A DNA stretch of 64,000 nt from Actinomycetota bacterium (GTDB taxonomy: Bacteria > Actinomycetota > Thermoleophilia > Gaiellales > Gaiellaceae). Below are positions 15,816-24,182 of the stretch, in pieces. Under the pieces are notes generated by a model. The model saw nothing but the letters and a program-made list of their open reading frames with translations. It searched no databases and was not told the origin of the DNA. The position numbers were made by a program, and so were the translations under genes. Each line of letters opens with the position of its first letter. Within the stretch, counting starts at the first letter, position 1. The DNA is taken from the NCBI GenBank assembly GCA_003152275.1, contig PLZU01000009.1:14655-78654 (forward strand), given 5' to 3'.

Positions 15816-16933
15816 GTGGCCTTGTCGAGCGGGATCTCCGCCGCGACGCGGTAGCCGCCGCCCGGTGCGGGGCCGGCTGCGAGGACGCCGCCGAGGAGCG
15901 CGACGCGCTCGCGCATTCCGACCAGCCCGTTTCCGCCCGTACGGTCCCCGGTTTCCGCGTTGCCGGCTCCGTCGTCGCGGATCTCGAGCTCGAGTCTGTC
16001 GCTGTAGCGGATCCGGACGCGTACGTGCTCCGCGTCGGCGTGCTTGAGACTGTTCGTCAGGGCTTCTTGAACGATCCTGAACGCGGAGAGCTCGACCGCT
16101 GCCGACAGTGGTTGCTGCTGACCTTCGATCTCCAGGGAGACGTCGAGGCCGGTTGCGCGAACCTGGTCGATCAGCCGGTCGAGTTGGTCGAGTCCCGGTT
16201 GTGGCTCGTACTCGGCGGAATCGTGGAAGATCCCGAGTACGCGGCGGAGGTCGGCGAGCGCGGCGCGGGCTGCGGAGTCGATCGCGCGGATCGGCTCGCG
16301 CGCTCGGGCGGCGTCGAGCTCGAAGGCGTCGTCGGCCGCGCCGGCCTGGACGACGATGACGCTGAGCGCGTGCGCGATGACGTCGTGCAGCTCGCGGGCG
16401 ATGCGTGCCTGCTCTTCCGCGGCTGCGCGCCTCGCTTCGCTTTCTCGCTCCCGCTCGAGCCGGTCCGCCTTCTCCTCGATCTCGCGGACGTAGGCGCGGC
16501 GCGAGCCGATGCTGTCTCCGAGCAGCGCTGCTGCGATCAGAAAGACGACGCGGGCGGCGCCGGCGCCAAACTCGATCCCGCCGACGGAGAGGACGGCGAT
16601 CGCGACCGCGAGAATCGCGCCGATTCCAACCGCTCGCTCGACACGTTGTTCACGAACAGACGTGAGCGTGTAAAGGGCGACGCCGAGCTGGAACGGTAGA
16701 ACCCAAACGCCTAGAGCGATCGTTGCGAGCACGACGGATGTCACGACGATGACCACACCGACCGGGAAGCGGCGCCGAAAAAGTAGAGGCGCTGCTTCGG
16801 CGATGCTGAGCACGATCGCCGTCGCCTCCGCGTGCTCGTTTCTGATCGCGGCGCCGATCCCGAGGAAGACAAGCAGCCCGACGATCGAGACGTCGACGAG
16901 CCGCGGGTGACGGTGGAGCCAGCTCCAGATCAT
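15812..16933 (-). CDS. DesK-type sensor histidine kinase
   Basis: The 373-aa protein has four or five N-terminal membrane helices (to residue about 140), a coiled linker, a HisKA_3 dimerisation domain with the phospho-acceptor H183 in ARELHDVIAHALSVIVVQAG, and a HATPase_c domain with N-box RIVQEALTNSLKHA, IRDDGAG and GGNGLVGMRERV. No extracytoplasmic domain is evident, so the signal is likely membrane-borne or the ABC transporter itself. It is followed by its response regulator. Confidence 0.92.
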   Translation of the reverse strand: MIWSWLHRHPRLVDVSIVGLLVFLGIGAAIRNEHAEATAIVLSIAEAAPLLFRRRFPVGVVIVVTSVVLATIALGVWVLPFQLGVALYTLTSVREQRVERAVGIGAILAVAIAVLSVGGIEFGAGAARVVFLIAAALLGDSIGSRRAYVREIEEKADRLERERESEARRAAAEEQARIARELHDVIAHALSVIVVQAGAADDAFELDAARAREPIRAIDSAARAALADLRRVLGIFHDSAEYEPQPGLDQLDRLIDQVRATGLDVSLEIEGQQQPLSAAVELSAFRIVQEALTNSLKHADAEHVRVRIRYSDRLELEIRDDGAGNAETGDRTGGNGLVGMRERVALLGGVLAAGPAPGGGYRVAAEIPLDKAT

Positions 16934-16978
16934 CGAGGCTCCACCGTAACCCGCGTCGCTGTTGTATGCAGTCCGCCG

Positions 16979-17809
16979 CTAGGTGTCGCGGTGCACGAGC
17001 AACACCGCGGCGACAGCGACCGCCACTGCGCAGTAGCCGAGCATGAGCAGCCCGCCCCCGAGCGGCGAGAGCGAATGCGCCCCATGATGCAGGGAAAACA
17101 GCTGCCGCCCCGCGTCACTTGGCAAGTACTTGCTGATCGCGTTGTTCCAGTTCGTCGGCAGCACGTTCATTAGCGGTGGCAGGACGAAGAAGACCCCCGC
17201 AAACGTCGCGATGCCGCCGGCCGTGCTCCGCACGATCGAACCGATACCGAGCGCGAAGATGCCTACGAGGGTCACGAAGAGGGCGCCACCAAGCAGCGAC
17301 CGCGCAACTCCCGGATCCCCGAAGGAGATCTGCAGGATGTGATGTCTCGAGAGAATCGCTTGGCTTGCGAAGAACGCGATCAGCACCAACGGGATCATCA
17401 AAACGAACGACACGGTCCCAAAGACCGCGAGCTTCGCCCACAGAACAGGAAGCCGCTTGGGGACCGCGATCAGCGAGGAGCGGATCATTCCGGTCGAGTA
17501 CTCGCCGGTGATCACGAGCACGCCGAGGACGGCGATGGCGAGTTGCGCGACGTTGACGCCGGCAAGCGCGATGTCGAGCGGATGCCGACCGGCCCGATCG
17601 CCCGCCGACATGTGCGACCAACGCGACGCGGTCACGACGGCGAACAGGATCGGGAAGGCGATCGTGAGCAGGCTCCCGACTCCAAGCGACCAGCGCGTAG
17701 AGCGGAGCGAGACAAACTTCGTCCACTCCGACAGCACCACCCGAGCCTGAGTGACTCGCCCCCGCTCGGTGAGACGTGGGATCGAGACGGATACCGTTGC
17801 GTTGCTCAT
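16979..17809 (-). CDS. ABC-2 type exporter permease
   Basis: The 276-aa protein has a polar start, then six hydrophobic segments (VGSLLTIAFPILFAVVTASR, AQLAIAVLGVLVITGEYSTG, GTVSFVLMIPLVLIAFFAS, GALFVTLVGIFALGIGSIV and others). GEYSTGMIRSSL is typical of BcrB/NatB-like ABC-2 permeases. It pairs with the ATPase gene, whose stop it overlaps by 4 nt. Probably exports an antibiotic, peptide or lipid. Confidence 0.87.
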   Translation of the reverse strand: MSNATVSVSIPRLTERGRVTQARVVLSEWTKFVSLRSTRWSLGVGSLLTIAFPILFAVVTASRWSHMSAGDRAGRHPLDIALAGVNVAQLAIAVLGVLVITGEYSTGMIRSSLIAVPKRLPVLWAKLAVFGTVSFVLMIPLVLIAFFASQAILSRHHILQISFGDPGVARSLLGGALFVTLVGIFALGIGSIVRSTAGGIATFAGVFFVLPPLMNVLPTNWNNAISKYLPSDAGRQLFSLHHGAHSLSPLGGGLLMLGYCAVAVAVAAVLLVHRDT

Positions 17810-18744
17810 GCCGCCAGCTCCTCGCGCTCAGTGACGCCAGACTCGACCGGCTTGAACTCCACCTCGTCGCGCGTCAACTCCATGAATGCCTCCTCCAACG
17901 ACGCCTGAACCGGCGTCAACTCGTGCAGAACGATCTTGTGCGAAGCGGCGATCTCGCCAATCTGCTCCGCCGTCAACCCTTCCACCTCGATCACGCCCGA
18001 CTCGCTGCTCGCCACCGAGACATGAGGCCCAAGCACAAGCTCGCGCAAGCGAGTCGCTTCGGGCGAGCGCACCCGAACCAGTGCACCCGACGCCTTCTGC
18101 ACGAACTCGTCGACGCTCATGTCCGCGATCAGCCTGCCGCGCCCGATCACGATCAAATGATCGGCAGTGAGCGCCATCTCGCTCATCAGATGCGACGAGA
18201 CGAACACAGTCCGTCCCTCGGCCGCCAGCTGCTTCAGCAGGTTACGGATCCAGTGGACGCCTTCTGGGTCGAGCCCGTTCACCGGCTCGTCAAGCATCAC
18301 CGTCGCCGGATCGCCCAGCAAGGCCGTCGCGATCCCGAGCCGCTGGCCCATTCCGAGGGAAAACTGCCCCGCACGTTTCCGCGCCACCTCGTGGAGGCCG
18401 ACGAGGTCGATCAACTCGTTCACGCGGCGGCGGGGAATGCCCTGCGTCTGCGCGAGCGCGAGCAGATGGTTGTAGGCCGATCGGCCCGTATGCACCGAAC
18501 GCGCCTCGAGCAGCGCCCCGACCTCATGCAGCGGCGACGCGTGGTCACGGTAATGCTTCCCGTTGACACGCACATCACCCGCCGTCGGAGCATCCAACCC
18601 GAGAATCAGCCGCATCGTCGTCGACTTCCCAGAACCGTTCGGCCCCAGAAAGCCAGTCACGATGCCCGGACGAACCGTGAACGAGATGTCGTTCACCGCC
18701 CGCTTCTCACCGTAGTCCTTCGTTAGTTTCGTGGCTTCGATCAT
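17806..18744 (-). CDS. ABC exporter ATP-binding protein (BcrA/NatA-like)
   Basis: The 312-aa protein has Walker A GFLGPNGSGKSTTMRL, signature FSLGMGQRLGIATALLGDP, Walker B TVMLDEPVNGLDPEG and the switch His in FVSSHLMSEMA; the C-terminal about 90 residues are the usual DrrA/BcrA-type extension. ATG 18744 is chosen because the family begins MIEATKLTKDYG and TACGGT lies 6 nt upstream; an ATG 66 nt further up is less likely. It is first in the operon ATPase-permease-kinase-regulator, the standard arrangement of antimicrobial-peptide or bacitracin detoxification modules. Confidence 0.9.
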   Translation of the reverse strand: MIEATKLTKDYGEKRAVNDISFTVRPGIVTGFLGPNGSGKSTTMRLILGLDAPTAGDVRVNGKHYRDHASPLHEVGALLEARSVHTGRSAYNHLLALAQTQGIPRRRVNELIDLVGLHEVARKRAGQFSLGMGQRLGIATALLGDPATVMLDEPVNGLDPEGVHWIRNLLKQLAAEGRTVFVSSHLMSEMALTADHLIVIGRGRLIADMSVDEFVQKASGALVRVRSPEATRLRELVLGPHVSVASSESGVIEVEGLTAEQIGEIAASHKIVLHELTPVQASLEEAFMELTRDEVEFKPVESGVTEREELAA

Positions 18745-18750
18745 GATCTG

Positions 18751-18756
18751 ACCGTA
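18751..18756 (-). promoter_or_regulatory. Leaderless -10 element of the ABC operon
   Basis: TACGGT on the minus strand, 6 nt before the ATG at 18744. It lies inside the segment, so the operon brings its own promoter. Confidence 0.4.
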
Positions 18757-18831
18757 GCCACGGATCACCGCCCGCGCCTCGGCCGTCAGAACGAACTTTG
18801 TCTCCTCCAAAGGTAGGAACCTCCGCGCCGC

Positions 18832-18861
18832 TAGGTCAGTTCGACTCTGGCGCCGCTCCGT
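18832..18861 (+). repeat. tRNA-Sec 3' fragment, copy 5 (30 bp)
   Basis: These 30 bp are identical to tRNA-Sec 9055-9084, from just before the T arm to one base after the discriminator. It marks the right end of the ABC/two-component segment and of the whole array. Confidence 0.92.
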
Positions 18862-19024
18862 AGAAAGTCAGCCGCCGGCCTCGTCTACTCGAGGCGTTTC
18901 CTCCGGCGCCAAGCACCTGGCCGGCGGAAGCGAGCATGAACCTCGGCAGGCACCGAGGTGTGTACGCCACGGGTGGAGGGTCTCCCTTCCCCGTATCGAG
19001 ACACATCGGAGGTTCGAGCTATGC

Positions 19025-20299
19025 ATGCCACACCAGGGCGCTGGGCGGGCGGTAATCGCCGTCGCAGTCGTCGCCGCATTCGCCTCGCCGGGAGCGGCGC
19101 GCGCGGATGCTGTGACCGACTGGAATCTCATCGCGAATACCGCGATTTTCTCGACAGGGCCGACGGCGCATGCCGCCACTCTCAGCACCGCGATGGTGCA
19201 CGGCGCCGTCTACGACGCGGTCGACGCGATCGCCGGGGGTTACCGTCCATATCTCCCCACGCCGGCGGCAGACCCGCTGTACTCGCAGGACGCAGCGGCG
19301 GCGACGGCGGCCTTTCGCGTCGCCTCGGCTCTCGTCCCGACACAGCTGGCAACCCTCCAGACGCGGTACGACGCGTCGCTCGCCGCGATAGCCGACGGGG
19401 CCGCGAAGGCCGGCGGGATCGCAGTCGGTGAAGCTGCTGCTGCCGCGATGCTCGCGGCCCGTGCGCACGACGGTCGGAATGGCGCGTTCACGTTCGTACT
19501 CGGCACGACGCCCGGCGCCTAGCGGCCATCGCCGCCCTTCTTCGCCCTCGATCCGACGCCGTGGGTAGGCAACGTGACGCCCTTCCTGCTCCCGAACGCT
19601 GCGATGCTTCGCTCGGACGGACCCAACGCGCTGAAGAGCAAAGCGTACGCCGACGACTTCAACGAAGTGAAGTCGCTCGGCTCGTTGACGAGCACGACGC
19701 GGACCGCGGACGAGACGATGGCCGCGATCTTCTGGCAGGCGCAGCCAGGAGGACTGTACGGCGGCGTGATGCGGTCGCTATCGGCGCGGTTCGGGTTGAG
19801 CACCGCGGAGAACGCCCGCCTGTTCGCAATGGTGAGCCTGGCGACGGCGGATGGCGCGATCGCCTGCTGGAACGACAAGTACTACTGGAACTTCTGGCGG
19901 CCGATCGACGCGATCCACGAGGCAGCGTCCGACGGGAACCCGAAGACCCAGGCAGATCCGAACTGGAAGCCGCTGTTCGACCCGTCGACCCCAACCGTTC
20001 CGGCCCTGTCGACGCCGGCGTTCCCGGACCATCCGTCTGGGCATAGCTGCGTGAGCAGCGCGAGCCTCAACGCGATGAAGGACTTCTTCGGCACGGACAA
20101 GATCGCGTTCGACATCGTGAGCCCGCGGTTCCCCACGCAGCCCAGGCATTACGACCGGTTCTCACTCGCGCTCAAGGAGGTCATCGACGCGCGCGTCTGG
20201 GGCGGAATCCACTTCCGAACCGCGGACGAACAGGGCGCGGTAATCGGCAAGAAAGTCGCGCACTGGGAGCGGAAGCACTACTTCCAGCGCGTCCGCTGA
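19025..20299 (+). pseudogene. Vanadium-haloperoxidase/PAP2-like protein with in-frame TAG
   Basis: One reading frame runs from ATG 19025 to 20299 but is interrupted by a single TAG at 19520-19522. The first part (165 aa) has a signal peptide (cleavage near GAARA) and ends FVLGTTPGA. The second part resumes in the same frame with RPSPPFFALDPTPWVG. Relatives normally carry Trp-Arg/Gln-Pro-Thr-Pro-Pro here, so TGG to TAG is the likely change. The active-site blocks HPSGHSCVSSA and ARVWGGIHFRTADEQG are intact. The enzyme would act outside the cell. It is either a fresh nonsense mutation, a sequence error or suppressed. Alternative restart: ATG codons after 19574 give only the catalytic half. Confidence 0.8.
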
Positions 20300-20320
20300 C
20301 CGAAGCGGCCCAGGCAAAGC

Positions 20321-20347
20321 GGCGGCGCGCGTCTCGAGCGCGCCGCC
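20321..20347. terminator. Hairpin between convergent genes
   Basis: A perfect 10-bp GC stem (20321-20330 with 20338-20347) with a 7-nt loop lies between the haloperoxidase and the convergent glycosidase-like gene. It has no T-tract, so it may serve both strands weakly. Confidence 0.55.
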
Positions 20348-20383
20348 ACAACGCCGCTCACGCGAACAACACGCGAAAATAGC

Positions 20384-22693
20384 TCAGCCGCCGACGGTCA
20401 CTCGGTACGCCGCGACCGTTTGGCCGTTCAGTGTTCCGGCATACCGGAAGACGAAGTGCCCGTCCTGCAGACGGCCGTCGACGGTTCCGAGCTCCGTCCC
20501 ATCGGATGCCATCGCCGTCGCCGTGAGAGCGCGGCCGGAGCTCCACGCGGCGGGCGGCTCGACTCCGACGTCGGAGTCGGCACCGACAGGCTGGCGTACG
20601 GTCACGCTCGCTGCATCGCGCTCGACGATCACGTAGTGCACGCCTGCCGAAAGAGGAACGCCGTCGAATGAGCCCTCGAAGGCCCCCGCGAGCAGGTCGG
20701 TCGCGGCAGTCCGCGCGAGAAACCCGCCGGGCGCAACGTCGTAGCCAGCGACGGAGTAGCCGCTTGGCGCCCTGTTCGCCACGACGGAGAGATCGCCGTA
20801 CGTGCTCTCGTTCACGTCGGGTGCGAGGTTTCGGTAACCGGAGAGAGGGATGCCGACATAGTGCGGGCCGAAGTCGCGCTGCAGACGTGAGACGAGATCG
20901 AGCCACGGGTTCTCGGCTGGGCCGAGCGCGTCCCAGCTGTACGAGTTGACCATCCCGAACGCCATGTTCCACGTCAGCACTTCAAGGTCGGCCGCCATCG
21001 TGCCGTCGTAGAGGTCGTGCTGGTAGAGCAGCACCTTGTCGTGGAAGAGCCACGTGGCGAGCGGGTACGGCTGCCAGTTTCCGACGCCGAAGTACGTATT
21101 CGGGAGGTCGAGCTCACGGGACATCATCAGCAGGCTGCCGTGAAAGCCGACCGCGTCGCGCGCAAGCCTGTCCCACCCGTCCTCGACCATCACGCATCGA
21201 TCCGAGTAGGACGCCAGCACCGCCAGCCAGCCGTCGTCGTACGAGGTCGGTGTCGGCGATGCCGGGTTGAAGTCGCGAAGCCAAGGCCGCGCCCCAAGCT
21301 GGTCCAGGAACACGCAGTCGGCCGGAACCTTCGTCTGCCAGTCGGCCATGTACTGCGCGATCCGCTGGCGCACGAACGCGGAGAACGGAGAGACGATCAC
21401 GCCGGTGTGATCTCCGTAGGAGATCGTCGCCGGATTGCCGAGAGCGTCGAGCACGGCGACGTCTTTCGTCTGGACGCCGGCGGGAAGCGACTGCATCGTC
21501 GGAGAGCTCGGGTCCCACCAGCTGAGATTCCCGTAGGGCATCACGAGGTCGCCAAGCCGGTGCGCCGCCGCGATCATCGCGCTGAAATCTGCACTGGTGC
21601 CGAAGCTCGGATCCGGCGGCAGGAAGTCGGGGTCGTTCACGTCGAACCCGCCGACCTGGTAGCCGACCGGATGCAGGAGCAGCGGCGATGGAAGCCGCTG
21701 CAGTTCTGCCGCCCAGTCGCTGAACGGCTTGAGCAAACGGAGATTCGCTTTGAACAGTGGAGCCTCGGCATACGTGCTCAGCTGCGCACCGAGCTTGCTC
21801 TGCAACGACGGGTACGCGTCGATCCCGTTGTCGTGCCGGTACGCGAGGATCGACTGCTCGGCCGTAGCCCCGATTCGAATGCGAACGACGGGGCTCGTCC
21901 AGGTCGCGCCTCGCTTGATCCACGTCTGGAACTCGTGGACGACGCAGAACGACGAGCCGGAGCAGGGCGCCGGCGCCGCCGAGTGGAGGAAGCCGAGCTG
22001 CACCGGATAGAGCGGGCCACGCGAGATCGAGTAGACAGAGAGGTGCGCGGCGCCAACGTCGAGCGCGAGATAGTCGGCGAAGGCCCAACGCGACGGGTAG
22101 AGCTGAACGTCGTTGCCCACCCGTGAGAAGAACGCCGGCGCGAGGAGCACGCCGGGCAGAACAGTCGGAGCGTATCCCGCTGTCACCGTTGCCGTGTCGG
22201 CCGCGAGGGACTCCGGGAACTCGACGCGGGTCAGAACACCGCCGGGGTTCTCGATCCGCAGCTGCAAGTCGAGGAGCGTTGGGCGTGCGCGCACGGTGAC
22301 GACGGCCAACCCGCGATACGTGAGCGTCAGCGTCGCCGTGGCGCGATTCCAGCTATAGGAGAAGCGGCGCGCCGCGCGTGGCGCGAACGAGCAGCCGCCG
22401 AAATAGGACCGGTTGCTGTTCGCCGCGACGCCCCAGAGGCAACGGTTCGTATTCCGGGCGAGACGCAATCCACTCGCCCGGTCGACGAGGCCGAGAATCT
22501 TGCCGTTGCGCTTGCTGAGCGTGAGGCGGTACGTCTTCGTCGTGATCACCAGGCGGCCCGCTGCCCGGTCGTCGAACGCGGCCGCGGGGGACCGCCGCGG
22601 CGCGGAGAGCGCTCCGTGACTCGACACAGCCACCGTCAGGATCGTGAGGACGGCTACGACCGCCCACGACTTGTTGCGACCCCGTCCACGCAC
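20384..22693 (-). CDS. Secreted glycoside-hydrolase-like protein (DUF6259-like)
   Basis: About 769 aa from GTG 22693, with a signal peptide (RNKSWAVVAVLTILTVAVSS). A beta-rich N-terminal domain (about 50-270) precedes a TIM-barrel-like region (about 330-640) with PADCVFLDQLGARPW and RCVMVEDGWDRLARDA, whose Asp/Glu residues sit at strand ends as in GH-type active sites. The C-terminus (about 650-769) looks like a beta-sandwich. The fold is a guess by pattern (DUF6259/alpha-galactosidase-like); substrate unknown. The frame is open to ATG 22771, but the GTG gives a normal signal peptide. It diverges from the GH5-like gene. Confidence 0.65.
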   Translation of the reverse strand: MRGRGRNKSWAVVAVLTILTVAVSSHGALSAPRRSPAAAFDDRAAGRLVITTKTYRLTLSKRNGKILGLVDRASGLRLARNTNRCLWGVAANSNRSYFGGCSFAPRAARRFSYSWNRATATLTLTYRGLAVVTVRARPTLLDLQLRIENPGGVLTRVEFPESLAADTATVTAGYAPTVLPGVLLAPAFFSRVGNDVQLYPSRWAFADYLALDVGAAHLSVYSISRGPLYPVQLGFLHSAAPAPCSGSSFCVVHEFQTWIKRGATWTSPVVRIRIGATAEQSILAYRHDNGIDAYPSLQSKLGAQLSTYAEAPLFKANLRLLKPFSDWAAELQRLPSPLLLHPVGYQVGGFDVNDPDFLPPDPSFGTSADFSAMIAAAHRLGDLVMPYGNLSWWDPSSPTMQSLPAGVQTKDVAVLDALGNPATISYGDHTGVIVSPFSAFVRQRIAQYMADWQTKVPADCVFLDQLGARPWLRDFNPASPTPTSYDDGWLAVLASYSDRCVMVEDGWDRLARDAVGFHGSLLMMSRELDLPNTYFGVGNWQPYPLATWLFHDKVLLYQHDLYDGTMAADLEVLTWNMAFGMVNSYSWDALGPAENPWLDLVSRLQRDFGPHYVGIPLSGYRNLAPDVNESTYGDLSVVANRAPSGYSVAGYDVAPGGFLARTAATDLLAGAFEGSFDGVPLSAGVHYVIVERDAASVTVRQPVGADSDVGVEPPAAWSSGRALTATAMASDGTELGTVDGRLQDGHFVFRYAGTLNGQTVAAYRVTVGG

Positions 22694-22712
22694 CGTGCCT
22701 GATGATGCCTGT

Positions 22713-24176
22713 GTGGGCGCGCCTAGAACGATCCTGCCGCTGATCGCCGCCGCCGCTCTCCTCACGGCCACTTCGTCCGGCGCGACGGGACGAGTGCCTC
22801 AGGGATTCGCGGACTCGTTCGTCACGCGCTCGGGGCCCCGGCTCGCGGTCGACGGCCGCCCGTTCCGGTTCGGCGGGGCCAACATCGAATGGCTCGGAGT
22901 CGCAGGCTACGGGCCTTCCGACCCGAGCGGCCCCCACTTCCCGAGCCACTACGAAGTCGACGACGCCATGGCCACCGCCCGGGAAATGGGCGTCACAGTC
23001 GTCCGCAGTCAGACGATGGGCGACTCGGTCGGCTGCGATGCCTGCATCGAGCCGACGCTCGGCCAGTTCAACGAGGCTGCCTTCGAGCACATCGATTATG
23101 CACTCGCATCCGCGCGTGCGCACGGCATCAAGATCATCCCGACAATCATCGGAGACGACGCGCGCGACGGCGGGACGGGCTGCGTCTATCTCCGCTGGCG
23201 TGCCATCTCGCAGTCGGGTTGTTCGCTGATCAACATGGCGCCGTTCTGGATCGACCCGACCGTGATCGGCGACGTCGAGGCGCACATTGCCGCAGTGCTG
23301 AACCACGTCAATGTCTACACGCACCTGGCGTACAAGGACGATCCGACGATTCTTGGGTGGGATCTGCTGAACGGCGGCGGCAGCCCGGTCGCTTGGACGC
23401 GCGAGATCGTGTCCTACATCCGCGGCATCGATTCGCGCCATCTCATCCTCTCTGGCTACACGAACGCGGGAATCCACGGAGTCGATGCGTGCGTCAGCTT
23501 CGTCTATCCGCACTGGCTGATGGGACTTGCCGTCGTGCAGCCTTGGATCGCAAAGTGCAAGCGCGAAGGGAAGCCGTTCATCGTCTACGAGTACGGCTGG
23601 GATCGCACGAACTATCCGACGCTGAGCAAGTTCACCGGCTTCCTCGACACGCTCCTCCATACGCCTGAAATCGCCGGTGACGGGTTCTGGGCGCTCGAGT
23701 CGCACAACGACGGGCACGGGTGGATGCCGATCCCGGCGAACACGAGCGACCCGGCTGCGGCAAAGCACATCGAGAGCGGCCAGTGGTGGGCTCTCTACTA
23801 CCCGGGAATCCGAACGCTCGTCAGCACGGCGGCCGACATGAGCGCCCGCGCACAGGCGATCCGACGGCACAACTACGCGATGGGCGGCATCCGCGTGCCG
23901 GCGCACGCGATCCCGCCCGCGCCGATTGTGACGTCAGTTCGACGCGGACGGGTCTACTGGCAGGGCTCGGCCGGCGCGAAGGACTACAGCATCCAGCGCG
24001 CTTCGAGCTCGAGCGGACCGTGGAAGACCATCTGCCGGCGGTGCGTGACTGACGTCGACGACGGATTCGCCGACGTCGGCGCGGCCGCGGACGGCGCCTG
24101 GTACCGCGTGATCCCGTACAACCTCGACGGCAAGCGCGGGCCCGTGTCGAAGGCGAAGCAGTCGTCGCCCGGCTGA
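22713..24176 (+). CDS. Secreted GH5-like (mannanase-type) protein
   Basis: About 487 aa from GTG 22713, with a signal peptide (ILPLIAAAALLTATSSGATG). The TIM barrel starts FRFGGANIEWLG, as in GH5 endo-beta-mannanases, and has ALASARAHGIKIIPTII and the nucleophile region KPFIVYEYGWD. The acid/base site, normally Asn-Glu-Pro after the strand ILGWDL, here reads LLNGGGSP, so the catalytic Glu is missing. A C-terminal fibronectin-like domain (about 400-480) follows. It may be a carbohydrate-binding relative that has lost normal hydrolysis. A second ATG upstream (22644) is possible but would bury the signal peptide. Confidence 0.75.
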   Translation: MGAPRTILPLIAAAALLTATSSGATGRVPQGFADSFVTRSGPRLAVDGRPFRFGGANIEWLGVAGYGPSDPSGPHFPSHYEVDDAMATAREMGVTVVRSQTMGDSVGCDACIEPTLGQFNEAAFEHIDYALASARAHGIKIIPTIIGDDARDGGTGCVYLRWRAISQSGCSLINMAPFWIDPTVIGDVEAHIAAVLNHVNVYTHLAYKDDPTILGWDLLNGGGSPVAWTREIVSYIRGIDSRHLILSGYTNAGIHGVDACVSFVYPHWLMGLAVVQPWIAKCKREGKPFIVYEYGWDRTNYPTLSKFTGFLDTLLHTPEIAGDGFWALESHNDGHGWMPIPANTSDPAAAKHIESGQWWALYYPGIRTLVSTAADMSARAQAIRRHNYAMGGIRVPAHAIPPAPIVTSVRRGRVYWQGSAGAKDYSIQRASSSSGPWKTICRRCVTDVDDGFADVGAAADGAWYRVIPYNLDGKRGPVSKAKQSSPG

Positions 24177-24182
24177 GCGACG

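Larger units (their letters stand above)
9084..18861. mobile_element. Tandem array of four segments bounded by tRNA-Sec 3' fragments
   Basis: The intact tRNA-Sec gene points into this region. Four partial copies of its 3' part (10073-10137, 14478-14542, 15119-15136, 18832-18861), all in the same orientation and all ending at the same base after the discriminator, divide it into segments of about 1.05, 4.4, 0.6 and 3.7 kb. This is the footprint of repeated site-specific integration into a tRNA gene: each event restores the tRNA and displaces the old 3' end. Cargo is one nucleotidyltransferase, a signalling protein with a fused transporter, a small regulator, and an ABC exporter with its two-component system. 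No tyrosine or serine recombinase is seen, so the segments would have been moved in trans or their integrase was lost. Confidence 0.75.

Noticed and set aside
18868-19188. Minus-strand frame between the array and the haloperoxidase
   Set aside because: It overlaps the haloperoxidase signal-peptide region antisense and shows no domain or start signal.
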